64,000 nucleotides of DNA from Leptodontidium sp. MPI-SDFR-AT-0119 (taxonomy: Eukaryota > Ascomycota > Leotiomycetes > Helotiales > Leptodontidiaceae), in assembly GCA_020726505.1 (NCBI GenBank), contig JAHLEZ010000001.1, positions 5,208,001-5,272,000 of the forward strand, given 5' to 3'. The notes below the pieces were generated by a model. It saw only the letters and a program-made list of their open reading frames with translations, was not told where the DNA came from and did no database searches. The translations under genes and the position numbers were made by a program. The first letter of the stretch is position 1. Every line of letters begins with the position of its first letter. This document shows positions 12,007 to 24,032 of this stretch, piece by piece.

Positions 12007-13051
12007 ATGGATCCTCCATCGAACCTCGCGTCTTCAGACAACCACAGCGCGTCGTTGATCCTGTTGACTACCGCTGCCTTGTCCGCATTGGCTTCCTCCA
12101 CCTCGCAGGCCTCCGCCGTAGCTCTTTCTGCCACACCTACAGTTTCTGTCTCTCGAGACAGCAATGGCCAGGTTACAATCATGGTTGGAGCCGAAACCTT
12201 CACAGACTTCCCTACCCTGCCCGCCGAGCTCCGAACCAAGATTTGGAAGCATACCTTCAAAGGCCGTGAGGCTATCGCCCTTGGTCACAAATGCTACATG
12301 TCCGCTGCCTGTGATGATGCCGACAAAGGTCAAAATACCCTCCCCTAGTCTTTTCAACGTCACCTCCACACTTTTGACTACGAAACTATACTGACATGTC
12401 AATCGACAGCCTGGAAGCGTGAGAACAACACCCCCCTCCCTGCCGCCCTGTTCATCTCTCACGAGAGCCGAACCGAAGTCTTGAAGTACTACAGCATCAT
12501 CCACCGCAGTGATGTCAACGCTCCAGTCAAGTTCGGTGGTATTCGACCAATCTGCGCCAGTCCAACTGATCTGTTCTGGATCGAGTTGGTAACCTTGATG
12601 CACAGCCCTGGTGAGCTCCATGACTGGCTTTCAGCTCTCAAGACCAGCTACCCCGGATTCCTCAACAAGGTCACCAAGCTCGAGGTTCGCGGCACCTTCA
12701 GCCAGGCTTTCTTCGTCAACATCTTCGCCGTCAACAGAAAGGCTAGCTTGTTGACCCAGGACTTCCGCAAGATGTACTGTGCCTCGTTCTTGCTCTTCCC
12801 AGCTCTGAAGGAGATCACTTTCACTGGAAAGAGAGGTGATGAGGATTGGAACGACACTGCTGGTATGACGTTCTTGAGAGCCCTGGAGAGCTGGATCGTT
12901 GGTTTCTTGAATGGTGCTAAGGTTGTCTTTGAGACACGTGAGGTAAGTTTCTTGATGCCCGTCTGTTGTAGGACTTTCGCTAATACTAGCCAAGGCTCCA
13001 AAGGTTACCTTCCGATCCTTCAAGACCTTCGAGGAGTCTCTTTCCGAATAA
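12007..13051 (+). CDS. 2EXR-domain protein
   Basis: Three exons (12007-12328, 12410-12942, 12995-13051) give 303 aa. A Ser/Ala/Thr-rich N-terminus of about 65 residues precedes the 2EXR domain. The first ExR motif lies in FPTLPAELRTKIWKHTF and the second in LFISHESRTEVLKYY. Further family phrases are DLFWIELVTL and FPALKEITFTG. The last intron contains a clear branch site (gctaatac) and ends in caag. Reading through it gives a longer, less conserved tail that ends at 13,137, so I prefer the spliced form. The family is fungal, with unknown function, and often expanded in tandem. A second intact copy on the opposite strand lies 760 bp downstream. Confidence 0.88.
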
Positions 13052-13809
13052 AGAATGATGTCTTGAATACCCTGGGTTTGGCTAGTAACATTAGTGTTGC
13101 AGGTGGATGGAGGGTGGTACTTGCATGCTTTTGTTAAGGCTATAGAAGGGTTTCTTGAAGGGTGCTTTTCATTTCATATTTTCATGATTGATACCGAGTT
13201 GCGTTGCTTGCCGTCTTTGATCACAAGGTCATACATGGGTAGATACGAGGATCCGAATGGAGAATTTTTTTCTGAATGTCTAGATGCTACTAGGTAGTCC
13301 GAGAATAAAAATCGTTTACGCGAAACCTTATAGACCTGCCTGATGAGATCCTCATCAGCTATCCTAATGCTTTGCGAGTGACCACAGAAACAAGTTTCTG
13401 TTCACAGGACAACAATGGAGCGCGCGAGATGACTTTAGATCAGGACTAGCAGAGTTCACGGCTGTCTGGACTCTAGGAGTGAGTGCTTGAGGCCGACGAG
13501 AAAGTCAGTTCTCGATCCCAAGCTCAAATACTGACACAATACCCACAACTCGATCATAACCAGAAGAAAAGAAGAGTCCTTCCTTGTATATCCCCTCAAT
13601 GCATTGGCGCGATTCTGAAACCCTCCCTCAAACCCTCCACCCACCCTTCTCCCAACCCGCTCGAGACCCTTTGAGACCCTTTCAGTAAGATCTCCTCTTC
13701 AATCTATGCCAGACACGAGTAGTGACGTTCAGTGCCTGTCCAGTCAAAAAAGCCGACCGATGTTCCTCAAATAGCTGCACAGCTACTCCCTTAAGTACCT
13801 CAGCCGGTC
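13052..13809. other. intergenic between convergent 2EXR genes
   Basis: This holds the 3' flanks of two convergent 2EXR genes. There is a short imperfect direct repeat (gagaccctt twice) near 13,663-13,682. No gene was seen. Confidence 0.5.
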
Positions 13810-14490
13810 TCAATCTTTCAGCACATCTGATACCGCAGACCAAATTTGGGACGCAGTGAGAGTGACCTCCTTCAAACCCCGCAGCACAAACAGCATGCCA
13901 ACGGTTTGTTGATATTGGTTGATCAACGCTTTCGCTTGCTGATGAGTATGGCTGTGGGATTCATAAATCTCACGAATCTCCAACTTCTCAATTGCGTGGA
14001 AGCACGCCATGTTCTCCTTTACGAGAGCGGATAGGAAAGCTCTGAAGTGTTTCTCGCACCAGAGCGTGCATCCTAAATCTATCCAGAAGTTATCGATCAG
14101 GGGATTGATGCACATGAGTAAAGGATGCTGGTGTTTCGGGCCCTGGAAAGATGGGTGAGAGATCGTGTGGTAGTGTCTGCGGGTTTCTTGACGGGATTCG
14201 CGGTTTACTCGCAGGGCGACGGGGAAGTAGCTTGGTTGGTTATCTGATCTGCTGAGGATGGGCGATCCGTCAGGTCCTTGGAAGTAGCATAGTCTGATGG
14301 CTCGAGGGCCTGGAAAGGTCTTCCGCCAGACGCTCGGTCTCAACTCGAGAGGGAGCTTGTTGAAGACCGTGAAGGTGCGGAGTGTCTTGTTGTGGTCGAG
14401 CTGAATGAACAATTCCTCGTTGGGGTCTGGGAGGTGGAGCGTCATGTCCGCCACCGCATTTTGGATGTCTTCGAGTGAGTATTCGACCAT
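13810..14490 (-). CDS. 2EXR-domain protein, single exon
   Basis: An uninterrupted 226-aa frame starts at the ATG at 14490. The 2EXR signature is complete: FTVFNKLPLELRPSVWRKTFPGPRAIRL carries the first ExR and VALRVNRESRQETRRHY the second. These are followed by the usual INPLIDNFWIDLG and a C-terminal VLRGLKEVTLTAS segment. It lacks the long Ala/Ser leader and the introns of the copy at 12,007, so the two are diverged paralogues rather than a recent duplication. Function is unknown. No signal peptide or membrane segment is seen. Confidence 0.88.
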   Translation of the reverse strand: MVEYSLEDIQNAVADMTLHLPDPNEELFIQLDHNKTLRTFTVFNKLPLELRPSVWRKTFPGPRAIRLCYFQGPDGSPILSRSDNQPSYFPVALRVNRESRQETRRHYHTISHPSFQGPKHQHPLLMCINPLIDNFWIDLGCTLWCEKHFRAFLSALVKENMACFHAIEKLEIREIYESHSHTHQQAKALINQYQQTVGMLFVLRGLKEVTLTASQIWSAVSDVLKD

Positions 14491-15048
14491 GCTGGAAGGT
14501 TTCGTCAATATCAACGGGTTGCGGCAGATTAGGGCACCCTCACTTTGCTTTATTGATGTTGCAGATTTCGCCCTTGGTTGTTCTTGGAGAATGTGTCGAG
14601 AGAGTATTGCAGAGAGTTGTTTAGATATTGTGAGAAGCTTCTGGTGCGAGAGTGGAAGAACAAGATGTCGCGAGGGGTCGATGAGGAACAGTCACAAAGC
14701 TTGTTGACAGCACAGAGTGAATGCCTCTTGAGCTACAATAACTCGCATAAGGCGATTGTCAACTCCTTCTCTAATAAATTCACTAAAAATTCACCACGCA
14801 GCAATCTGAATCAATTTCACTCAATTCTGTGGTCATCTAAGATTCATTCATCATAAAAGGGAAGGTAAAATAGCGCTGATTCTTGATCCTGCCAAAGGCG
14901 CTTCCTTCATCTCCAACGCCGCCGCTGGGCATGAAATCGCTCTCCTTTCCGTCTAAAATTGAAAAACCATCCGTCTAAAACCCCATCTTCAAGAAGAGAA
15001 TAAGCTCAAGGGCAAATATAAACAAGAAGCCAAGAAGAAGAGTGAAAT
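14491..15048. other. intergenic, no gene recognised
   Basis: This is the 5' flank of the single-exon 2EXR gene and 3' flank of the secreted propeller-like gene. Short frames on the plus strand overlap the 2EXR 5' end and are not supported. Confidence 0.5.
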
Positions 15049-16407
15049 CTATTCGAACTCAATGGTAGCGAACATGGTCTGGTGACCATCGTATGTCCAC
15101 CCAAGAAGTAGAGTCTGAGAAGTTATGTGTTAGCAGGATACGTTGACTGGGGAGGGGAGAAGAAAGAACAAAGAACATAACATACCTTTCCAGAAGGGTC
15201 AATGTTGGGGTAGGCATGTGTGCCGTAATTATATGACACGGAGCAATGATCGCCACCTTGGTTATCGGCGCAGCTAAATGATTTGTAGGCATCGATGGGT
15301 TGAGTCGACCAGGGACCAACGATCCATCCCGTTGTAGAGTACATCAGTCTGAAAATACTGTTGCCCACCAACTCGTCGTTGAAGACGGCAATCCATGTAT
15401 TCAGGTGTTCGTTCCAGAAGATGTCCTGTCTCATGTTAGCCTGATTGCCTTTTCTTCCGATGATATGAGAGTTACTTACACCAGTGCCTGGACCAAAGCC
15501 ATCTTGGTTGTACTGGAAGATGTTCGCCGAAGTGTCCAATGCTCCAGGAGGGTTCTTGGCCCAAGTTTTCCCATCCCAGAACGTATATTTGGTCTTATCT
15601 GCGATGTCTGCCTCGTCGACACGAGCGACTTTCAAACCAAAGGACTGGTCAGGGGCAGCGAAGAGAAAGATATCATTCGAGCCATCTCGGGCACGCGCCA
15701 ATCCGAACTGGCCATAGTTGGTCTGGTATTTATAAAACAGAGCAACAGCTTCTCGCGTGACAACAGGGCCGTCGTCTCCGACAGTGATCTTGGCTAGTGT
15801 CGAGTACAGAAAGTTTTCGGCGTACGGCACCATGGTGATGTCGAGTACATCCGAGACTGTATAGCCGCATGTACCACCACAAGCAGAAACAATGTTGGTG
15901 TTGGGCCAGATAGCGTATCTGTGGTTTGGCTTGTTTTCTTCGCCTGTTTCGCCATCGATAGGTGTCTTGCTTGTAGCAAACGGCCACATCTGCTTCACCC
16001 AAGTGTCGTCGCTGACACCTATATCGGTAACATGTATGCCATCCTAGATGCAGTTGGTAAGCAACTAGAGATCTCTATTTCAACAGTGGACTGGATTTCC
16101 GACATACCTCACTGGCCATAGCTATGGAGTTAGATGTGAATGGAAAGAAGCCAAAAGATCTGAGAGCGTCGGAGTTGGAGGTCGTTGTGTCTGCAAAATT
16201 GATGATGTGCTTTCCATCAATTGTGCCACCACCACCACCATCTCTACGAATCCCCCATGGAAAATTTGAAGTAATGTTTTGTACCGGAGTCGAGCCCTTG
16301 ATAACCGGAGCAGGCACAGTAGCACGGTAAGCGAGTGGACCTGCCACAGCGACTTGTGCTAAAGTGAAAAGGTATAATGTTTGTATAAGGACAGCCATCT
16401 TGGACAT
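15049..16407 (-). CDS. secreted DUF4185-like (glycosidase-type beta-propeller) protein
   Basis: Four exons (16407-16108, 16043-15480, 15425-15186, 15114-15049) give 389 aa. A signal peptide is evident (MAVLIQTLYLFTLAQVAVAG). Next comes WGIRRDGGGGGTIDGKHIINF, which is an early blade typical of these secreted proteins. Later phrases are GDDGPVVTREAVALFYKY, GFGPGTGDIFWNEHLNTW and VGPWSTQPIDAYKSF. The fold class relates to GH43/sialidase-like propellers, but no catalytic activity can be assigned. The third intron (15426-15479) is 54 bp and stop-free, so retention would simply insert 18 residues. The spliced form matches the family better. The exact Pfam family name is less certain than the secreted, propeller-like nature. 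Confidence 0.72.
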
Positions 16408-17390
16408 TTGCTGAGGAAGAGTAAAGAGCAAAGAGAAATAGAAAAAGCAAAAGCGAACTCGATAAAGGAATGTAGATATTTGGTGACGAAAAGGAAGGTG
16501 GCATTGTAAAAGAAGAGGGTCCAGAGAGAACAGCGAGCGATGTTGTCTTTATCATCATGGCTGTAGATTGCCTCGATCGGGACACCACCAAGTGCACCAC
16601 TAAGCGCCACTCACGAGTAACGCCGACCTACATTTCTAGTGCCTTAGAAAGTTCGATGCCGTGATTGAAGGGAGGTGGGATGATAGGTCATGACAAGTAG
16701 TCTGGCCTGCTATCTTCACATGGCGCCGAGGTGGCAGGAGCCTCAGAGGTTGGCGATAATTGAAGGGGCTCTGCGCGGCGCAGCTTATGTACAGCACTTA
16801 CCGACTAAGCGTAGATAGCTTCATTTCCATCCCATTTCAGTAAAGAGTCCTTCAAGACCTTTCGCTGCCCGGACACTCTTAGACCTGGGGTACTGTACCC
16901 GACCACTGCGACTGTTTCAACAAAGTCCAAACATGTGGTCCTGAGAACGCAAAATTTGAGCAAACCTGCAGATCGGAATCTCTGGGCTCGTTCTGGGCCC
17001 TTATGATGTTGGTGGCTGGGAAACGAAACGTCCTAGTAAACACTACTTTTCTCGTCTGATGGTTTAGCGCTCGACTAAGGTAGGCTCGGGTACATCCCCT
17101 CGAATAACAGCAACTGGACGCGTAGTTTTGAAGTTTGGGTGTTTCAAACTCCCGAGTAATTTAGACTAAAATAGTCAAGGGACAAACTAGTTGGGTAGTA
17201 GTCGTCGTCGTGACGAATAGGGATTTGGGAGGCCTCGGCAAAACGATAACAGGGGGGTAGTCACGTGTATAGCCCCCTTTCTCTTCAAACTCTTGTTCAT
17301 TTTCGCGAGTAAACGTCGCTAGCAGTTCCATTTGCTATTGATAGTCTTATATCTATGTAGTGATTCATATTGGCATCTCTTTAAGTGTTG
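16408..17390. other. intergenic, no gene recognised
   Basis: This is the 5' flank of the secreted propeller-like gene and 3' flank of the polytopic membrane protein. Small frames overlapping the first 200 bp are antisense or upstream noise. Nothing else was seen. Confidence 0.5.
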
Positions 17391-19301
17391 TCAACCATAT
17401 TTACTTTCCCACTCCAGCTTCAATCTACTTTGATCGCGATTTCCATGGCGAATCTCTCGAAACCCGAATTTCTTGCCTCCATTCTCTCCATCGTAGCTTT
17501 CGTACATAGCCATATTTCTTCCTTGGAGGCTTCCACTCAACTCCTTTTCGGTGTACGCACACAAATTTCTATCTCCTATCATCTCTTTCAACGACTCGCT
17601 GATATCCAAGACAGCACGCCAAGTCCCAAACCCTCTGCCCTTTTGAATGAGTTCACTGTGCACTGATGCATATACGTATATTATCCACGTACCAAGAGTC
17701 CATGCTCCGCTGATACATGAGTATATGAGTAGCAATTCATAAGAGAAGCCCTTTCCGGAATAATCAGCTCTTCATCTCCAGACGCTGAGGAGAACCTGGA
17801 GGAGACGTACCCAAGTATAGATATCTTTCGAAACACATTCATAATTCCCTTTATGTCTCAAATAAGTCTGATTCCACTCCCCGTACGCATCGCCATTGAT
17901 CACAGGAGCTAACGGGAACCAGACTTGACAGCTCGGATCCTCGTACATTTTTAAAGGGGAACCACCGCGGAAATAAGTGTAATGGTCCGAACTGTAGAAC
18001 AAAACTGATGTAGTGGTGTTGATGCACGACGCGCTGAAGACTTCCGATATATTCTGGCTGTTGCTCTCTATACGGTAACGACCCGAGAAGTAAACCATGG
18101 TAGCGTTCGAAGTCAGTTGGAAGTTCGCGGTGTGGTTACTCCACTTTCCAGTCCATTGGTCCTGTTCGAAAAAGTCAGGGGGTTGATTGCGCTTCAGATC
18201 TTGGTAGGCGTTTGATGTGAAGCCAGTGGAGACGTCGAGTTTCGAACCGTCTGCGAGTTGGAGGACAGTTGCTTGAATGGCACGATATCCCGAAAGGGCG
18301 TCGACGAGGATTGGAGTTAATGCGATGTAAACGGTCGTACCTAAGAGCCAGACCAGCATCATGCGACTTCTCCAGTCAGAGTTGTATATGACACCCTTCA
18401 CCATAGGTCGTATTCCATTTGTTCCAGTGGGTGTGAGAGATACAGCTGCGAATAATTCGTAAGTGACAGGATGCCGCTCAGTGATGTACATCAGGACGGC
18501 ATAGAACACTTTGCAGCTGATGAATATCAGGAAAGCCTGCAAGCCGCGTCCAACGACCGCGTTCCAGGCGAGGTCAATTGCTTTCGCTTGGGCAAACGCC
18601 ATCCGTCCAAAGTTCACATCAGTGCCTCTCAAACTGAAATCCCCGGAGTGCCTGCGAAATCGATTAGCGACGCTCAGCCGGTTGTTAGGGGGGAAGGCTC
18701 ACATGCAGTCATACCCTGGCCGATTTCCAACCTTCTGTGTTGCGGGATACGCATAGCGTTGGACCAGACTGATAGGTAACACAACAGCCACAATCATGGC
18801 CATGAAAAGGGGCACGTGTTTTTTCAGGTCGACGATGACCTGTGGAGGCCAGTTTCCGACAAGTGGCCATGAGTGGGAGCCGTCGTCTCTCGTTGGAATC
18901 CTGTACCAGGTTTGTTCGGGGGTCGAGAATGCTTTGGGTGGGAATTTTTCTTGGTATTCATCAAAGTCGGGTTTTGCTGTTGGTTGAAGCTTGTCGATTA
19001 ACTTCAGGATATTACGGAACTTGGAGGCTTCAAGTCTTTCTAGAACCTTTTGAGATGTCGAAACGGGAGATGATGATGGTTCTTGTTTCTTGCTTGGTTT
19101 TTCTGACTGTCTCCTCTTGTTGAAAATCAGAGGGAGAGAAGAGCGCCATCTTCCTTCTTTCGGGGAGTGGGTGATGTTAGAGAGTTGTTCATCGTCGAGA
19201 CGTAGACTCTGCTCGATTGAAGTCAGACAATTGGACTTGTAAATGGGAGTATGTTGAAGAGCATGCCTTTTCACGTTGAAATAAACGATCAACAGATGCA
19301 T
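17391..19301 (-). CDS. fungal polytopic membrane protein of unknown function
   Basis: Exons 19301-18703, 18651-17811 and 17750-17391 give 599 aa, with both introns in frame. A basic, Ser/Pro-rich N-terminal region precedes a proline- and tryptophan-rich juxtamembrane segment (ENT-like STPEQTWYRIPTRDDG). Four hydrophobic segments follow: MAMIVAVVLPISLV, FLIFISCKVFYAVLMYI, MLVWLLGTTVYIALTPILV and LLLIYSCISGAWTLGTWIIYVY. A large loop with several N-glycosylation sites and cysteines (CINTTTS, DPSCQVW) lies between the third and fourth. The C-terminal tail has the ICAYTE-type motif (NLCAYTEKEL) seen in this fungal family. The true start is uncertain: the ATG at 19301 is used, but an upstream exon between 19302 and 19458 is possible. 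Function is unknown. Confidence 0.72.
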
Positions 19302-21614
19302 TATCGTTTCCAAAATCCCCAAGATCTGCCCTTTCGATATCTATGGACGATAAAGTCTCCGAAAAAGATTCTCTGCGATCCATTGCCATAGTTATCAAGA
19401 TGACTCGAATTCTGAGCTCTATGAGAGTATTTGAAAGTATGGACCCTAACTCACTCATCTTCCGGGCTTCATGTAAGGTAAATACACCCCGTCTACAAGT
19501 CCTAGCCCGAGATTCCTGTGCAAATGCGTCATTATTAACATGCTACCATACATCTCCAATATGAGAGGCTCTCGTCTCATTAATCAGCAGTCGGCCTGTC
19601 CGCATATAGCAGGGAACATAGAGCGGTGAAAATCCAATACCATCCCAGGGAGTTGGGTTATCTGGTCAGCTTTCATGCAAGCTATGAGCGAGCTGTCCAG
19701 TAGCGATCTGTGCCTGTGCATGCTGACATGAGATCTTCACTTGGAGCCAGAAATGGGGGTAGTAGAAGCATGCAGAGAAGCTGTGGAAGGCAGCCATTAT
19801 TGTACTGTACCCGTAGCGGCTCTTTCCGTCTGACGGTGGGATTTTGAGTCCAACTGGGTTCTGACTGCAGTCAGTCATTCAAAGTGCTGCAGGGTCGGTG
19901 GGATTGCGGTTCAGCTGCTAGCGGCACTGTATGCGGTATACGTGATGCGAAACCGAAATCTCTACTACGATACACTAAATGGGAGGAAAGAAGTGATGCT
20001 ACTTTCGAATTCCCATGCTGGTACTCGTGAAGCTATTTTATTGCGCAGTTGTTCGGCGGGTGGCGTATGACGTTAGGTTTCAGTTGACGAATGCGGGGTA
20101 ATGGAGGTGGAGGGGCAAGTCAAAACATACAAATTACCTCTCTGACGGTACAAACAGATGGTAAATGATCTCAAAAGGGTCTTTAATACGCTTCGGTCTC
20201 TGTTTTCTGATCAACCGCTGTTAATTTCTTAATGATAATAAATGCATGTTGCCTCGAAACTTTCCAGTGATGTAGGGGGCGTAGCGGGGTAAGCGAATCA
20301 AAGTTTTAGGGCAGAAGTGCCCTGAAAGCTTAGCGAACACAAGCCTAAATGTTGAAGTTAACGACATCCAACAACATTAAGTAGGCTTTGGTCATTTCAT
20401 CCTCGTTCTCGTTCACATGGAAGATAGTGAAGGGAGTTGAATTTTGTGTAACCCATTATCAGATCGGAGAGGCTTGCGGCTTCCTTGCGGCCTCCTTGCG
20501 TATTTTTGCAGTTTCAAGTACTCAAATGCTGCCAATGTCAAACCTTATCTGTCAACCTTTTCTCTGCGAGCTGACTCCTAAGTTCCTAGTATGTTCTGTC
20601 TGCTTCACAAGCTTGAGTTAGACTTTTGGCCGCTATGCAGAGTGAAGAGCCTTCTCTTGGATCCACAGCTCGAATAAGCTTCGGCCCGACTCGAACAGCG
20701 AAGAGCAGATGCAAGGTACCATAACGTTCAGCGAGAACATGTCGGTCACACCTGTTCTGTCATTAAAAATAGGTATGTTTTGACATCAAAATATGCTCAT
20801 GGCCAAGCCGAAGAAATATACGAGCTGCTGTCGCTCATTGGCTCAGCGAGATCAGCACGTCTATGTACCCCAGACATTGGGGGCCATGTACGGAGTAGAT
20901 CGAGATCTTTAACTTGACTTTAGATCATTCAGCATCAGTGGCTGAGGCTGGGCAGTATTTGTCCAACAATTGTACGAAATAGGCATTTTTACCTAGCTAG
21001 CTGTCCTACTCGGCCGGCAGTTGTGATACATTATACTTTTTTAGCCCTTAACCTTGAAGTTGACAATAAAACTGTAACGGCTTTCACATGCTGGAACAAC
21101 CCCAGCTCGCTCGATACTTGACTCATTCTACGCCTGGAATAATTCGGCAACAGAGAGAATGAAAGATGCTCAACCTTGAGGAAGTATAACCGTAAAGTAG
21201 AAGAAAATGAGCCCATCCAGAAATTGTGCAGTGATACCTACACCTACCTACTGTAGGATCAAGTTCCACAATGATGTGCAGAACAAGTGCTGTATTCAGT
21301 TCAACATGCCGAGCTGTACCAATCAAATCGAATCGGCATTGGAGTCGTGCCGCCCCCAATTGGTGATTCTGCCCTGTCCTGCCCTACAGTTGCTGAGGCT
21401 GAGTAATAGGCTAATCCCATGTCCACTGTGATAGGAAACCCAGTCCCGATAGGAGCGCATTGACATCCATCTTCAGACAGACAGACAGAAGCACATCCAT
21501 CCCACTTCACATTACTCGTACATCGATCGCATCGCATCGCAACTCTGCCTCCTGGAATGCCGCTGCTCTGTCCCCTCACCACTTGTGTTGTTGTGTTGGC
21601 TTCAACAGTCCACA
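19302..21614. other. 2.3-kb intergenic region, no gene recognised
   Basis: A minus-strand frame at 19,189-19,458 may be part of a 5' exon of the membrane-protein gene, but I could not join it in frame. The rest carries only short, unsupported frames. Short catcg/cgcat repeats occur near 21,520-21,540. No tRNA or repeat family was recognised. Confidence 0.45.
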
Positions 21615-23307
21615 ATGTCAAACAGTCGTGCGAAGTCGATCAGTAGCAATGAATCGCACGACTGGGACTCGATCAGGGAGATTTTCGCGACGCTGTACGT
21701 GACGGAGGATAGGCCTCTCCGTGAGGTTCGCGCCATTCTTGCCGAGAAATATGGCTTCAATGCGACGTGAGGACCACCACCGCCCGCCCTGCTACTGCCG
21801 AGCGAGCCCAGATATCGTATACTGATGGATAGTAGGGAGCGCATGTATAAAAGGAGAATTAATCACTGGCAGCTCGACAAGAACAATAAGGTACTGTATC
21901 TGGTGGCGGCGAATGGACGTGCTAGCGTGCGTGACTACTGACGAATGACAGGAGGAGGAGATGCAATTTCTAGCCCAGAAATCCGCCGAACGGGCCGCTA
22001 TTGGCAAACGCTCTGCTTTCCGGGTCAGGAATAGAGAAATCACTCAAGCTGCACTTGATCACTACTTCAAGCGGAAGAAGATATCAAGAGTTGGGAGCAA
22101 GAGGGGTTCATCGGCTGGTGTGTCGACGCCTCCGCACATTCTGTGCTACACACCTCCAGATACACCAACCCCCGAGACGTCTGATAGCTCTTCTCCAGAC
22201 TTCGCTCCAAGCGATACTCCAAGTACAGGCAGTGATGAACTCGTTGTTATAGAAACATCTCCCAGTTCCACTGCTCTACAGCTCGCACGACACAGACCTC
22301 CGGATGAGAGATACTGGCTACCTGGAAGTCCGAATCAATTGCAGCCTCCAGCACAATTCAAGTCAATGGAGATATTGCTTTCAGCTACGCAAGATTTTTT
22401 CCTGTCCACACTGGGAGCAACCGATGGCGTGGATGCATACCATGTCACCAAGCAAGCGATTTCATGGAACATGAGGAAGTTCTACGTCCTAGCTAACTCA
22501 GTCGCAACGTACATGTCCGAAGGCTCATGGAAAGAAGCGCAAAAGGCGTATGGTGAAGCCCTAGAGCACGTCGGCCCAATTCTTCGAGATCGTAATCCAA
22601 TACTTTTTGTCTGTCTACTACAGATATGCTGCAAGTTTCTCAAAGACGGACAGCTACCTGCATTGCGGCCTCTTCTTCAATTAATTCGGGGTATGGCAGC
22701 GCATGTCCATTCGGTCTCGCATTCCATGCACATCTTATGCGGAACCTTGCTGGAATCCATGGATATGCTTGCGGATATGATGACTATCGGATTGTATCAA
22801 GCAGTCGATATTTTGAAAGTTCGGCTTGGAATCGAACATCCACAGACATGTGCTGCTGGGAGGGGATTGCATACCATCCTGATGACCAGTCATGATTATG
22901 CAGGAGCATTGAAAGCTTTCCAACCCGTCGCCGATATTGAATCCAGGCTCGCCAATACGATGAGGCTCGAGTCCAAGTTCCGGGTCATCGGATCCCTCAT
23001 CGCGATGGGAAACCTCCATGAAGCTGGAATCCTCATCGAAGAAGCGCAAACAATGGTCGATGCACTCGAGGATCCGGAACAGAAGGCACAGCTCACTCTA
23101 GGTGCTCTCTCGACAAGAGGGGAATGGCTTCGACTTAACCGTGATCCACGGGCGATCGCGGTCCTTTCTGAAGCATTTGAGTTTGCGAAAGAGCACACGT
23201 GGTTGCACAATGGGTCATGGAGTCTAAATGCTCGGAAAGCATTACGACTTGCCAAGAGCTCTCTCATTTCGGACGCTCCCTTGGTTCCCTTTATATATTG
23301 GTTCTGA
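21615..23307 (+). CDS. Clr5-domain protein with TPR-like C-terminal region
   Basis: Three exons (21615-21766, 21836-21890, 21952-23307) give 520 aa. The Clr5 domain spans the first two introns. It reads DWDSIREIFATLYVTEDRPLREV, then EKYGFNAT joined to ERMYKRRINHW, a classical DNA-binding-like motif. A Ser/Pro-rich linker follows. The alpha-helical C-terminal half has paired helices resembling TPRs (AQKAYGEALEHV, GNLHEAGILIEEAQ, AIAVLSEAFEFAKEH). The family is named for a cellulose-regulation protein, and members are probably nuclear regulators. Here the target is unknown. The next gene downstream is a P450 in the same direction, 725 bp away, which could be incidental. Confidence 0.88.
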
Positions 23308-24032
23308 AATCAGGCAGCGTGGTGTTTAGGTGTCAGGAATTGCTGGTGGGGTGCATCATACATGTGCGTGTATTATTTGGGAGTTTTGTTTTGCTGTTGT
23401 TTTGGAGCGCGGCGTTCGGGATCAAGCTTACTGTACCTGAGCCGAAATTGGTTGAGAACTTTGCAATTAGATCTGTTTGACTTTTCGGTGAAGGTTTCCT
23501 GCCAGGGGGCTTCTTTGAGGGGGCTTGGGATATTGCATAGTTTCTGTAATTCACATGGAATTGCATAAAATCTGTTCGAACGAGAATTGGTCACCCCGTT
23601 CCCCCTCCTTCACTTCCCCTACTGGACAGCAATATCTATTCACCCAAGATGAATGAAGTCGACTGAAAGAGAAAGCAAGGATGTGATAAGGACGCAATAA
23701 ACTTCATGAGTTGGCCAACCGATTGGATTTGGGTGAATATCAGCACTACTCCGTATGCTGGCTAGCCACAAGATGACGGCTGAGTAAAGGGGTTGCTGGG
23801 TCGTTATTGGCTGAACGCTAGGGTTCAAGGAACAACACCAGCGTCAGCTGCACGGGCCTGTCGTCACTTCCTCTGGAAACCACGATCAACCACTTTCTAA
23901 ACACGTTCATGTTTATCGTTCTATCATTTCTGAATTCCTCGAAGTCTTCAGCCATCGAAGGATAGTCAACAGACTTCCTCGGCCTGTCCCGAAGTCAAGA
24001 CCTACGGAGCCCCGCTCAAACGTCTCGACAAC
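23308..24032. other. intergenic, no gene recognised
   Basis: This is the 3' flank of the Clr5 gene and promoter of the P450. Small frames on both strands at 23,333-23,594 are mutually overlapping and unsupported. Confidence 0.5.
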
